Assembly: GCA_022497155.1 (NCBI GenBank) | Contig: MU385710.1 | Location: forward strand, 1,860,001-1,924,000 | From: Whalleya microplaca | Taxonomy: Eukaryota > Ascomycota > Sordariomycetes > Xylariales > Xylariaceae | DNA length: 64,000 nt | Reading direction: 5' to 3' | Shown: piece after piece, positions 49,067 through 59,232 of the stretch | Position numbering within the stretch: position 1 is the first letter of the stretch | Layout of the letters: the number at the start of each line of letters is the position of its first letter | Made by a program: the position numbers and the translations under genes | Notes under the pieces: model-generated | Database searches by the model: none | What the model saw: only the letters and a program-made list of their open reading frames with translations | What the model was told of the DNA's origin: nothing

Positions 49067-50125
49067 ATGTCCTCCCCATGCCTCTGTTTCGGCCGAGGCC
49101 CTGTCCTGAGGCCGACCACGTCTGTCCTATACCCTCTATGTCGCCGGTCTTTCAATTCGACCTCGATACGCTCTAGTGGCCATAATCGATGGTCTAAGAT
49201 CAAGCACGAGAAGGGTGCCGCCGATCTGAAGAAAAACACTCGACGGAGCACGTTTGCTAACAACTTATTTCTCTACTCGAAACGTCCGTACCGCAATCAC
49301 ACTCCCCCCTCCTTTCCCCTGCTGATTAAATTTGCGCCCCAAAGTCTATGGCCCAGATCCGAACTTGAACACACCGTTGGCCACCGTCATTACAGCTGCA
49401 AAGAAAGGTATTATCTGACATTGGTATGGCACGGGACAATTGCGCCCTAGCTCGTATTTTTCGAACGGCACAACCCACGGCCAGAGAGAAAGAACCTATA
49501 TCTAACGAATACCTTGTTGATAGCGGGCATGCCGAAAGCCAACATCGACATAGCCATAGCGCGAGGCCAGGGGAAATCCTCCTCCGGCGCAGGACTCGAG
49601 AGTCTGACCATCGAGGTCATGGCGGCACCGGCCGTAGCTATAGTAATCGACGTCGAGACGGATACCAGGCACCGTGCCTTTCAAGAGCTCAAGAGCTTGA
49701 TCAAGAAATTCCACGCCACTATGACACCGACGGCGTTCCAGTTTACGAGGAAGGGCCGGACGGTTCTCAAAAGCACAGGCGGCGACTTCGACGAGATCCT
49801 AATGCAGGCACTCGACGCTGGCGCAGAGGACGTCGAGCAAGACGAGGACGGCAATATTATCCTCTGGACGCAGCCGAACATGACGCACCAGGCGGCACAG
49901 ACCCTGAGCAATGCGCTTTCCACCGAGATTTCCAGCTCCGACATTATATGGTCGCCAACGGCGGAAAAGGTCAGCCTTGATGACCCCGAAGCAACAGTGA
50001 GGTTAGCCAATTTCCTAGCGGCGTTGAAAGATTATCCCGGCGTTCAAGGGGTTTATGCAAATGCGGAAAGAGGAGCTATAACCGAGGAGCTTTGGAAGAC
50101 GGTAGAAGAGAACCTCGATTCGTAA
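49067..50125 (+). CDS. Mitochondrial YebC/TACO1-type translational regulator
   Basis: Three exons, join(49067..49283, 49345..49407, 49524..50125), 293 aa. Phases close exactly: LYSK|LYGPDPNLNTPLATVITAAKK|AGMPKANIDIAIARGQGKSS. The N-terminal about 38 residues are rich in Arg, Ser and Pro, consistent with a mitochondrial presequence. The signature GHNRWSKIKHEKGAADLKK starts the conserved YebC domain; EVMAAPAVAIVIDVETD, LIKKFHATMTPTAFQFTRKGR and the C-terminal EATVRLANFLAALKDYPGVQGVYAN complete it. Mammalian TACO1 activates COX1 translation; the yeast homologue is Dpc29. Intron 1 begins with the unusual donor GTCCGT. Exon 2 is only 63 nt. It is convergent with PET100. Confidence 0.92.
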
Positions 50126-50401
50126 CCTGTAACGTTTGTTGTACAAGATGTAGATGTAATGTACACTGTTCCTATATAGCGTATAGATCGCCATTCAGAC
50201 TTTGTATTTATAGAGAGTACAGTCTGTCGTGGGTACATGTACCCGAAAGCAAAACGTTAACGCCATGGGACCTCGTTTCAATTCCCTTCCGTTTTCCTTG
50301 TGCAGAGCCCATCCATATGCATTACGGAGCGTTTCATATACAGGCCCTCTCAAACAACCCGACCCAGCTTGGACAGTCATTTGAAAATATATGGCTTCCC
50401 C

Positions 50402-50749
50402 TCAGGATCTATCTACCTCGCTCGACTCAGTCGGCGGGGGCGGCTGCTGCCTCGCCTCGTTCTCAAGCCTCTTTTCCCTGAGGTATAATCGTCGCGCACG
50501 CAGACGCTGCAGCTCAGCATGAATCTCGTCTCTATCGAGCGGCACCTTATTGGCCTGTTCGGGCTTCGGCCAGAAATCGGGCACGGAGAATCGATCGTCG
50601 AGGTTGGTACCGAAGTAGTACATGATGCCGATGGGGAACATGACATACATGCCGAACTATCACAATGCAGGCTTTAGTTGGGCAGATCGGTCACATTATA
50701 GGTGCGAGTGCTTGCTGACCTTGAAGACTTCGAGATTTAAGCCGCCCAT
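50402..50749 (-). CDS. PET100: Cytochrome c oxidase assembly protein PET100
   Basis: Two exons, complement(50402..50656, 50720..50749), 94 aa. Exon 1 encodes just MGGLNLEVFK; a 63-nt intron (GTCAGC...GATAG) joins it to FGMYVMFPIGIMYYFGTNLD. This matches the Pet100 family: a single inner-membrane TM helix (residues about 11-27), then a soluble part with FWPKPEQANKVPLDRDEI and a basic helix (RLRARRLYLREKRLENEARQ). Pet100 helps assemble cytochrome c oxidase in the mitochondrial inner membrane. Its stop lies 276 bp from the stop of TACO1, in convergent orientation. Confidence 0.93.
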
Positions 50750-51364
50750 CGTGACATGAATACGTGAGGTTGATCGGCCGGTTTAGAAGCTTGCGATGGA
50801 CTGTAGAAGTTGAGATATTTCTTCTTGTGAGGCTTCGTTATGTTATATGGCCGATATGATTGGTTGAATTGTCTTTAAGCTCTTCGGCCTTTAGAGACCC
50901 AACCTTAGGTACAATTTAGATTGTACCTAGGTACCTACATGATGGCCCATCCCGGGCTATCCATTTCTCCTTGTCACACCCCCGATAGACAGATATGAGT
51001 ACCTCAGGTACCTACCTAGGTACGTAGGTAGGCAATCCTGCTCTGTAAGTGGCCCAGCCTATGAATTCGGGCAGTTTGGACATTTCACCACAGTTAGATA
51101 CTGGGAATGGGTGTCCAAGCACTTTGTAATATTTGCTGCATATCATAAAAACATCAAGCTTCAGTGTCAAACCGCATCTTCCACGTAGGTGCAAGCCAAC
51201 CTTCGCGACTTGGAATGCAGCCAGGTATGCAGCATACGTTACGCAGCGCATATTACCTGGATATTGATGGGACACGAAATAAATTCCTCCCTTTTGCGGG
51301 AGACGGCAGTTCGCCGTGAGCTTCATACAAACACATAAATTGGAACCATTGTATTAGCACGTCT
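50750..51364. other. Intergenic between PET100 and SMP3
   Basis: About 615 bp holding the PET100 promoter and SMP3 3' UTR. It contains two strong TACCTAGGTACC-type clusters (50920-50940 and 50998-51032). No gene. Confidence 0.55.
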
Positions 51365-53134
51365 TCAGCTTCTGGGGGGTCTACCGCAGCTTTTAGTTAC
51401 TCTCCATATAGCGAGTCCTCGCCTGCCAATGACCCTCGTCAAAGTTGGCCAGAACCCGTCCTCCGCCCAATCCAGATCGTCCAAGTTCAGATGTCTGCGG
51501 TACCTCCAAACCTCCCGGAACCGAAGCCCGTCAAGCCCCTTGTTATCTAGATAACCATCGAGCCACGTCGTTGATAGCGGCGCGATCAGGTATGTCCCGT
51601 TTGGTTCCTTGAGATACTCGAGATTCCTCCGATCTGCCGGCGTATCGCAAGTCGCGATCTTCTCCAACTCTTCCAGCAACGCCTCGCCCTCCAATCCCGC
51701 AACATCCTGTGTCTTCAGGACCGCATTCTTGCCGTTCAGGAGCCATATTGGGGGCATGTAAGTCTTCCACCAGACCGCCTGTGTCGCGTCTGGTTGGTTG
51801 CTCATGAATACCTGCGCTGGGACGATACCACCTTGATGGTACACACCCATAAGAAGCCCAAGGATCATGTTGAACCCCACCCATGATCCCACCCAGATTT
51901 TCAAATGGGTGGGGTTTTTCGGCAGGCGGACGGACGAAAGCAGAAGTGGTATCGTTGGTAGCAAGAATCGGGCTTCTTGGTGCTGGAAAATAGACAACAC
52001 AAACACACCAGATATTGCCGAGGAAAGCCTGAGAGAAACATGGGGCTGTATGAATAGGAGGCTAACGGCAGGCCCGATAAGCATTGGAAGATTGACGAGC
52101 AGGTGTTGGTACCACGGGTGAAGTCCGTGCTCTGCTAAGTTAGAGGGCGAAATATTGTATCGTAGATTATTCAAAGGGGTAATGACTGGATTTCGGTAGA
52201 GGTCCACCCATGAAATAGAATGCGGCGTGTAAAAGGACGTATCGAGAGAAATAGCAATCACAAGGGTTAAAAGTCCAGAAGCTGCCATGGCGACAAAAGA
52301 TAAAGGTCTTAAAGGGGGCCGAGTTAGCAAGCTCAACCGGAGGAACACGATAACGTGGGATCAAACTGACCTATTTATAAAATGGGGTATCAAACGAAAT
52401 CCAGGAATGAGCAAAAATGCCGGGAAAGTTATCCTATTGAAAACGCCAAAAACTGCTACCGTTCCCAACACTACCGACGTCGCGATGGAAGAAGTCTGCT
52501 GTGGCTTGATGTTAGTCGGTCTTGTATGTAGCAGAGCAGCTTGAGTGCGCGGCCTACCGAAGTCTCGAGAATGCGCTCGATGAGAACCAAACACCACGCA
52601 ACGACAAGGGTCTCGATCGAATTGGAGAATGTATGTGTCTGGAAAGTCCATGTCACATACGACGAAGCGACAAGCAACACGGCCACACGCCGGTGGCGCC
52701 GCGACTGGACCAGCTCATGAATAGCCCAATCCTCCAACACAAAGCTGATGATGAACATCAACACGCGCAAAGTCCAGAAGACGGCAATGGGTGGTATCTC
52801 TCCGTCATTGCCGTTGCCAATCCACAGCCACCGCAGGAGCAGCATAGGCAACCCATAGACCGGCCATAGTGGAAAGACGCTTCGTATGGGATGCTCGCTC
52901 GTGAATTCCCAGGTTAACCGGACGGGATAGCTAAAGATCTGGCCTATAGCGGCAAGCACGCGCAAGCCGGTCGGTCAGTCTGCAGTCGAGGAAGAAATGT
53001 AGCTTTTGCGCAGAACAGAGCTTACCAGCGATGACCTCGGGTCCTTGGAAGTGCTCATCCGGGTGAAGATAGCTCGGCGAGAGCGCAAACCATAGCCGTA
53101 CCAGAACCAGGAACAGATATGTGCGACGCCACAT
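51365..53134 (-). CDS. SMP3: GPI mannosyltransferase 4 (SMP3/PIG-Z)
   Basis: Four exons, complement(51365..52307, 52371..52498, 52558..52943, 53026..53134), 521 aa. The start at 53134 ([15 protein letters not shown]) is preferred because the upstream in-frame extension is an Arg-Leu repeat. It is a GT22-family ER membrane enzyme that transfers the fourth mannose from dolichol-phosphate-mannose to the GPI precursor. The lumenal loop after TM1 carries the family motif [14 protein letters not shown], with the essential acidic pair in the HPDEHFQ segment. [43 protein letters not shown] and [15 protein letters not shown] are family landmarks. About ten TM segments are expected. Introns are 82, 59 and 63 nt. 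The acceptor of intron 2 has a CAGCAG ambiguity of one residue. It is next to LAS21 on the same strand. Confidence 0.93.
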
Positions 53135-54337
53135 AATTCGACTGGCAGGGACACATCTAATGAGACGATGCAGCACGATGCGATGGAGAGTTATGCGCAG
53201 TCGCAGTCGCAGGCGCAGGCGCAGGCGCGCAGTCACAATAAGTACCTTGTATAGACTTCGTGCCAAGTGATCTGCTAATAGCGTCGATGAAGTGTTGACA
53301 TGATAGTGGTCCGAGATGCGCGCGATTAACAGGTGAAAGAAGGCATTAAGAAGCTACAAAGAACGCTTGATTACATTTGATAAGTATGGCAGGGGAGAAT
53401 GAGCGGACGAAAAGAACGAGGGCCTGGTCGGCGTGAAATGAAAGGAAGAACAATAAATTAATAGAATAGCTTACAAGCTACCTGCAGAGCCGTTGGCTTG
53501 TTGTATGTAGCAGTAGGGGAGGTGAGATGACACGGGTCACGAAATAAGATAACGGCACATGGTCACCGTTTTCAGCCATTTGGTAATTTGCACGTCAGGC
53601 CAACCAGCAGGCCAATCGTCACCCTTTTCCTCATCCTTACCAGCACGCTGCACGCTAGGACGCCAAGATCTTATATGTGTACAGGGATTTGTAAGCTTCA
53701 TTTCTATCTTTTAAAGCTCCAAGTCACTGGTAACCTAGATGGATACATAGTAAACGGAAATATAACATGAAACATTTATTTATACCAATTAGAAACAACA
53801 TGATAATATTGGGACTACTATCAATCAATATGAAGAAGAAAAAACCTTTCAAATAAGGGATTACTGGCTTTTGGCTCTAAGCTTCTTATTGCAATCATAC
53901 ATACATGTATCTATATTGATAGCCGATGCATGTACATATCTTGAAGAATGTCAATTATTGAAAACGGATACTGAGCTCCCAAAAGTTCCTCTCATTCCAA
54001 CCTACCCTCTGTTTGCAGACTCATGTCATACTTACTTATATATGTGTGTACTAAGAAATATGTGAGTCTAGGTATAGGTCTCCCAGAGAGTCACGCCCCA
54101 CCAAGTCCATGAGGTGTCGAAGCACCATGTGTCCATACATGTATAGACAAGGTAGAATCACAGCACATATCGCGCGACGATATATCATATGGTCTATTTC
54201 TCGTAATATATAATCGTACTGCCCATCATACATGCATATCATCTAGGTACCATTATATAACGCATTCCTAAGTCTAGAATCTACTGCACTGCCCCTATGC
54301 ATAGCTCGTCTACCTTTCCACATAGAACAGCTATATA
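53135..54337. other. Intergenic between SMP3 and LAS21
   Basis: About 1.2 kb containing the SMP3 promoter and the 3' UTR of LAS21. A hexanucleotide GCAGTC/GCAGGC repeat lies about 60 bp upstream of SMP3. The rest is AT-rich. No gene. Confidence 0.5.
53195..53231. repeat. GCAGTC/GCAGGC hexamer repeat upstream of SMP3
   Basis: About six tandem hexamers changing from GCAGTC to GCAGGC. Read on the minus strand, it makes an artificial Arg-Leu frame in line with the SMP3 start, which is why the later ATG was chosen. Confidence 0.85.
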
Positions 54338-57259
54338 TCACATGCAACCAACCCAGTATAACAGACCCCCTAAACCTATATTGATAATCAGATGTTGGCC
54401 CAAACTCCAAGCCATGCTGTATAGATATTTGGGCGAGAATACCGTCCAAATGAACAAGTGTGTCCTCAGAGCCGTGCATGCCGCCATCACGAACCCGAGA
54501 CTAGTCGTCACAAACACCGTCAGAATCGCTGTGTGTTGCCGGTATGCATACCCGTCACCTCCTGTTGCTTGTTTTTGTTTACTCCGGAGCAGCAGCAAGT
54601 TGGAGGCTGATGTCCACCATACCGGACCAGCCCAATTGCTGAGGAATGTCAACACCCCAACTGCAACGATATTAAAACCACTAACACCATTGTACGCGCT
54701 GGAAAGGTCTACCCCAGAGATTGCGTTAGAGCCCCCCATGGCGAAGAAAGAAGAAGATTGGAGAAGGAGCGAGGACGTCGTGATTTCAGCTGGTCGCAAA
54801 TCAAGTCCGCTCAAGAACACATAGATGCCCTGGAAGAGCAAGAATAATGGCACATTTGTCGCTCGAGACTGCGTCAGTGCAAATAAAGTGTACAGATGAT
54901 GCAGCATGCGCACAGCTATGAAGAGGTCAGCACTTGGCCCCTTACTATACGACACAGAACAAGGAAGCCTACCTTCGGCTCTAGAATGTTCGGACCGTCG
55001 CGTCGTTAGACAATATAATGGATACAATGCAGTGATACCAATACCCAGGAAAACTGCCCGAGCTCGGTTCACAAGAGAAGGGCCATTGAATACATTTACG
55101 AGCGTTTCTACAAACCCAACAACTAATTCAGGTGCATCTTCATTAGTGAAGGCGAGCTTGAAAGAGACCGCCGAGATCACAAGTCCCGCGACGACAGAGC
55201 CCGAGATGGCCGTTGGTATGTTCCCAAGGCTGTGGAACAATTCCCATGAAACCATCATATACGTCGCTATGACAAGACACCAAAGCAGGGACGGATTTGG
55301 CGCTAAGAAAATCGTGACGATGTCCGGTTCTCCAGCAAATTTCTGCCCAGTTTGGTTCCACGCTCGAATGAGTCGCATGGTACCGAGTGCAATGAAAACC
55401 ATGATGAGTGACTTGCGTGTCGTCCTTGGGATCCTAGTATCATATCAGCTTTAGGACTTAGGAGTTGACGTCGAAATGCCTCACGATCTTATAGCTAGGT
55501 AACACAGCCATGCTGAAGTAGTCCAATACCAAAAATGTTGCTCTTCCTCGATATAACTGCTGGCAAACATCATAACTCCGTATGACACAGTGACTAGCAT
55601 AAACGGTACTAGGCCGCTTAGGTTGGCGGTTGTGGTAGTTACTACCACAGCATAAATTGCCGCGATTGAAGCCATTATAGCAGCAGCCTCGCCATACATC
55701 AGCATAGGGATGTCGTAGCTGCTAGCCATACCACTCATGAAGACCTGCGCCTTAGACAGCCACTATCGCCAAGTCAGTACATCACCGGAGGCTGCCATGG
55801 GAGTGGGTTGAAATTTCAGACCTGTGATACGTCCGCAATCCAGTCATCGCCTAGATCGTCCATTGAAGCCGTCTCAACAATTTCGCTAATCCTTTGCCAT
55901 TCGCAGGCCAATTCTTCAGCTGGCGAACCAGGACGCGTGCAGTCCGGGCCATTTGGTATGCTCGCAGATGATGAACTACTGAAGGTCGCCGTGACAATAT
56001 CAAGAATTTGTCTTGCATTTCGCATGAGAATATGGAGCTTGTCGCGCTCTAGTAGTAATTAGTAAAAACGTTCCTTAGCCGTAAGGCGCTTCACTTACTT
56101 TCCGGCCAAAACGATAGAAATTCTAATATGAATGATCCTAGACTGTTCTTAGGCACGGGAAACCCAAGTAAAGCTGCCAGAGTCGGCGCGAGATCTGACT
56201 GCTCTACGACACTATAATATCTGAAATCTTCAACGAAATCTGCTGGCACTCTACTAGCCTTCGAGACGGACTTCAGTTTGGGCGAAACGAATACCAGAGC
56301 TGCCGATGTCTCTCCCGAAGAGGATGCCCCATGGTTTCCAGCATCGTTCATGCCATGATCTCCGCAGAAGACTAGTAAGGTTGACTGGAGATGCGGTTGC
56401 GTCTCCATGGCCTCGTATATCAGACGAATTATCCCATCCATCTCCCGCTGCTTCGGAACCATGTTGGGACTTCGAGGTCCAGCCTTATGGCCGATGTGGT
56501 CGAGCCCGAGATAGTGGAGGATCATTGTATTCCAGTCGTCGTTGCGCAGTTCATCGGGGATGTGCCTGGTAACGTTGTTGTCGACTTCGGTAAAGTCAGA
56601 GACGAAGAAGCTAGATGTGCCGTCTGCTCGATCAAAGACGGCAGGGAACAGCTTCAACCAAGTGTCATCACCGTACATAACCAGCTTTCCGGAGCGCTTC
56701 GCCTTCATCTGAGCGAGCCAGGTGTCTTGCACAGCCAAAGTAGAAGAGGTGTCGGCTTCGTCGAAGCTCAGAATAGCGTCGAGAAAAGACGGGGTGGAGC
56801 CGGTAGTGATAGCCTTGATCCGGGGCATGGTGATTGTCGGCGACGTGGCATGGCCAGTGAAAGGGATGGCAGCACCATCGGAAATCAGGCTGAAAACCCT
56901 AGTCAGCGACGAGTATAAACACGGCTCACAGCTGGATCTGACCTCTGTGTAAATTCAAAGCCCGAGCCTTCGAGGTAGACAAAGTCACTAGTCAGGTTAG
57001 TTAAGTATGAGCAAGGCATAAGTGGCCGGCGCGAGTAGGAGACTGACCTACGTAAAGCATCAATTACCATGAAGATCAGACGATCAAAGGGCGCCTCAGG
57101 CAGCGATCCATAGCCAAACGAATGGTACTCGGCCAGGCCGGGTAAGAAGGGCTTATAGGGGAAGAAGCCGACGGCAAAGACCAGAATGGCAACAGGTATA
57201 AGCAGGTTGGCTGCGACGAGGAGAACGGTTGTCAGAGAAAAGACATGGTGGCGGTACAT
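54338..57259 (-). CDS. LAS21: GPI ethanolamine phosphate transferase 2 (LAS21/GPI7)
   Basis: Seven exons, complement(54338..54915, 54973..55433, 55485..55750, 55822..56048, 56099..56889, 56943..56987, 57048..57259), 859 aa, all phases consistent. It is an ER membrane enzyme that adds ethanolamine phosphate to the second mannose of the GPI anchor. TM1 is residues about 8-30. The lumenal alkaline-phosphatase-like domain carries the metal/nucleophile region LIFMVIDALRSDFV, the GAAIPFTGHATSPTITMPRIKAITTG block with the catalytic Thr, GDDTWLKLFP, HYLGLDHIGHKAG and FCGDHGMNDAGNHG. The C-terminal half is a multi-TM module. Exon 2 is only 45 nt. The last intron (57 nt) is stop-free and in frame, so retention would add 19 residues. 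It sits beside SMP3, another GPI-precursor enzyme. Confidence 0.94.
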
Positions 57260-57895
57260 GTCCAAGGCGGGGATACTATAAAACGAGAGGGTTGATCATA
57301 TGTAGAAGAAGCCAGAAGCCAATTCAGTATTCTCCATCGTCTACCACCCGAATTGGAGTCGGTAGTCAGACGGTCAGAGTAGCTGAGAAGTAGGTAATTA
57401 AATTCGAGTTGAAGGGGGCAGACTTGGCGATGGATGCCGAAGTTTGAATTGGTGCATGTAACCTTGCATTAGGTAGAGGTGTCCCCCCTGCTCATCATGC
57501 ACGATTACCTAGGTACCTGCGTAGGTACTGTCCCTGCGGACCCCGTACATACATGCATGTACCCAGGTATGCATTTGTCGAATCATGCCCCGCATTATCT
57601 TCAACGATTCTTACAAAAAACAACGTGATGGACTTACAGATGTGTAACTTAACATGTATGATAACCTCATCAATTCTGTCGCATAACGGCACCAGTATAT
57701 AACCTATCATATCATCAATAATTGGCAACATTCTGCAAAAGTACTTCAGTACTAGGAATCTCTGTATCTATAAGGCTACCTAAATAACAAGCTTCAAGAG
57801 TGAAGACCTCTCCCAACTCTATAACATCACTCAACCGCGATCTTCCATTTTCATAGCCGGGACTATTGGTTACGTTGGAAGCTTGACTCCACTCC
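57260..57895. promoter_or_regulatory. Divergent promoter region of LAS21 and the 57.9-kb gene
   Basis: About 635 bp between divergent starts. It includes a TACCTAGGTACCTGCGTAGGTAC-type cluster (57508-57530; longer word not reproduced exactly) and TACATACATGCATGTAC nearby. No gene seen. Confidence 0.5.
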
Positions 57896-58999
57896 ATGGC
57901 TGCTGACGACGACGCACCGAACAACCCTTTCGTTCGCTTCAGGCATCATGTCGACAGCAACGTCCAGCGGGGCTTCCAAACTGTTTTCGGTGAAAACACA
58001 GGCCGCGATCATGTTTCCTCTCAAAGCCCAGGAGCTCCTGCTTCAGATTCAGGCGTCGCCGATGTAAAAGATATCTTCACCTGGGCCCTTTCATCTCCTT
58101 ACTCCCCCTTCCATCTTCAGCATCTCCCCCAACCCCACCCACGCGATGCGCCAGCTAATAGCCCCCATCGCTTCACTTTCCGCGACGCTTTTGAGGATCT
58201 CTTGACCGTGAATTCCGGGCGGCCGCTCCCAGACATTCAAGGGCTTTTATTCGCTAAGCACTTTGAGCATGCCCAACACTCATTCTTCGGATTGCACGTC
58301 GCGGATTGGGTAACCGATCTTGGCCGACGAGGGCTCTGGGAGGCTTACTTTCCCCTCTCTCCATGGGATAGACATGAGCTGACAACTAGTTGGATGCGGC
58401 CTTTCGGGTTTTCGCGGATTATACGCGATTGGGAGCTGGAGCACCGGCCGTCCGCATTCCCGCGCGAGCCTCGTTTCGATACCGATCCGGCAGCGCAACA
58501 GCAGCCTGGGACCTTGACGAAGGAGGTAGCCTCGAAAGACGCAGCTGAATCATCTCATCGCAAGCCCGCAGATTCGGAAGCCGACCTCTACGCCGCCGTC
58601 CGGTCTGATTTTGCACTAGATAGCCCGGTGGCAAAGGGGTCTACTAAAGGCATGCAAGATCGAGCTGAGTCCTCATGGGATGATGATTGCGAAACCATAG
58701 ACACACCAGATGGCGGAAAGATTTCAAAAACAGTCCATCGCCGCACCCGTGATGGGGAGACCGCGCTCACCACCACGACACAACAATATGACGCGGACGG
58801 TAATTTAGTAGCTCAAGACCGCACGACCACATTTTCGAAGACAATGTCCCACAAGTTTCCGGGAGCAAGTTTCATGATAAGGGGAAGTGGTAGCGTCGCC
58901 CACAGTACAGGAATCGTATCATCCAACGTAAATGGCGAAAATGATGGGCCGAATGAACAGAGTGGTCAGAAGTCTAGTGGTTGGTTCTGGACAAAATGA
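57896..58999 (+). CDS. Uncharacterised protein, single exon
   Basis: 367 aa without introns. I do not recognise a named family. The N-terminal 25 residues (ADDDAPNNPFVRFRHHVDSNVQRGF) look like a short amphipathic helix. Residues about 55-190 are aromatic and Pro-rich (WALSSPYSPFHLQHLPQPHPRD, LSPWDRHELTTSWMRPFGF) and lack TM segments. The C-terminal third has a distinctive repeat-like pattern, DTPDGGKISKTVHRRTRDGE, then TTTTQQYDADGNLVAQDRTT, ending in SGWFWTK. It has no signal peptide, Cys cluster or catalytic motif. The long intact frame, balanced codons and position among housekeeping genes argue that it is real. It could be a lineage-specific mitochondrial or cytosolic protein; that is a guess. 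Confidence 0.78.
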   Translation: MAADDDAPNNPFVRFRHHVDSNVQRGFQTVFGENTGRDHVSSQSPGAPASDSGVADVKDIFTWALSSPYSPFHLQHLPQPHPRDAPANSPHRFTFRDAFEDLLTVNSGRPLPDIQGLLFAKHFEHAQHSFFGLHVADWVTDLGRRGLWEAYFPLSPWDRHELTTSWMRPFGFSRIIRDWELEHRPSAFPREPRFDTDPAAQQQPGTLTKEVASKDAAESSHRKPADSEADLYAAVRSDFALDSPVAKGSTKGMQDRAESSWDDDCETIDTPDGGKISKTVHRRTRDGETALTTTTQQYDADGNLVAQDRTTTFSKTMSHKFPGASFMIRGSGSVAHSTGIVSSNVNGENDGPNEQSGQKSSGWFWTK

Positions 59000-59232
59000 T
59001 GGATGAACTACATAAGGCGTATTGGAAGAGCAGGCTACTATGTTTTGAATTATATCCGTCAAGCATACGCGTACAGTCAAATGTAACATCACGGCTTTTC
59101 TAGACAGATAACCTATTAATGTAGCAAATGCATACACTCTTTCCACCAAGCACCTGGGAGGCTCCAGAAGCTCATACTGAATAACAGCGATAGTTTCTGA
59201 TTATTACCATCTATTCTGACGTGCCATGGATT

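Noticed and set aside
53135..53266. N-terminal extension of SMP3 upstream of 53134
   Set aside because: Arg-Leu run encoded by a hexamer repeat; family proteins begin near [10 protein letters not shown].
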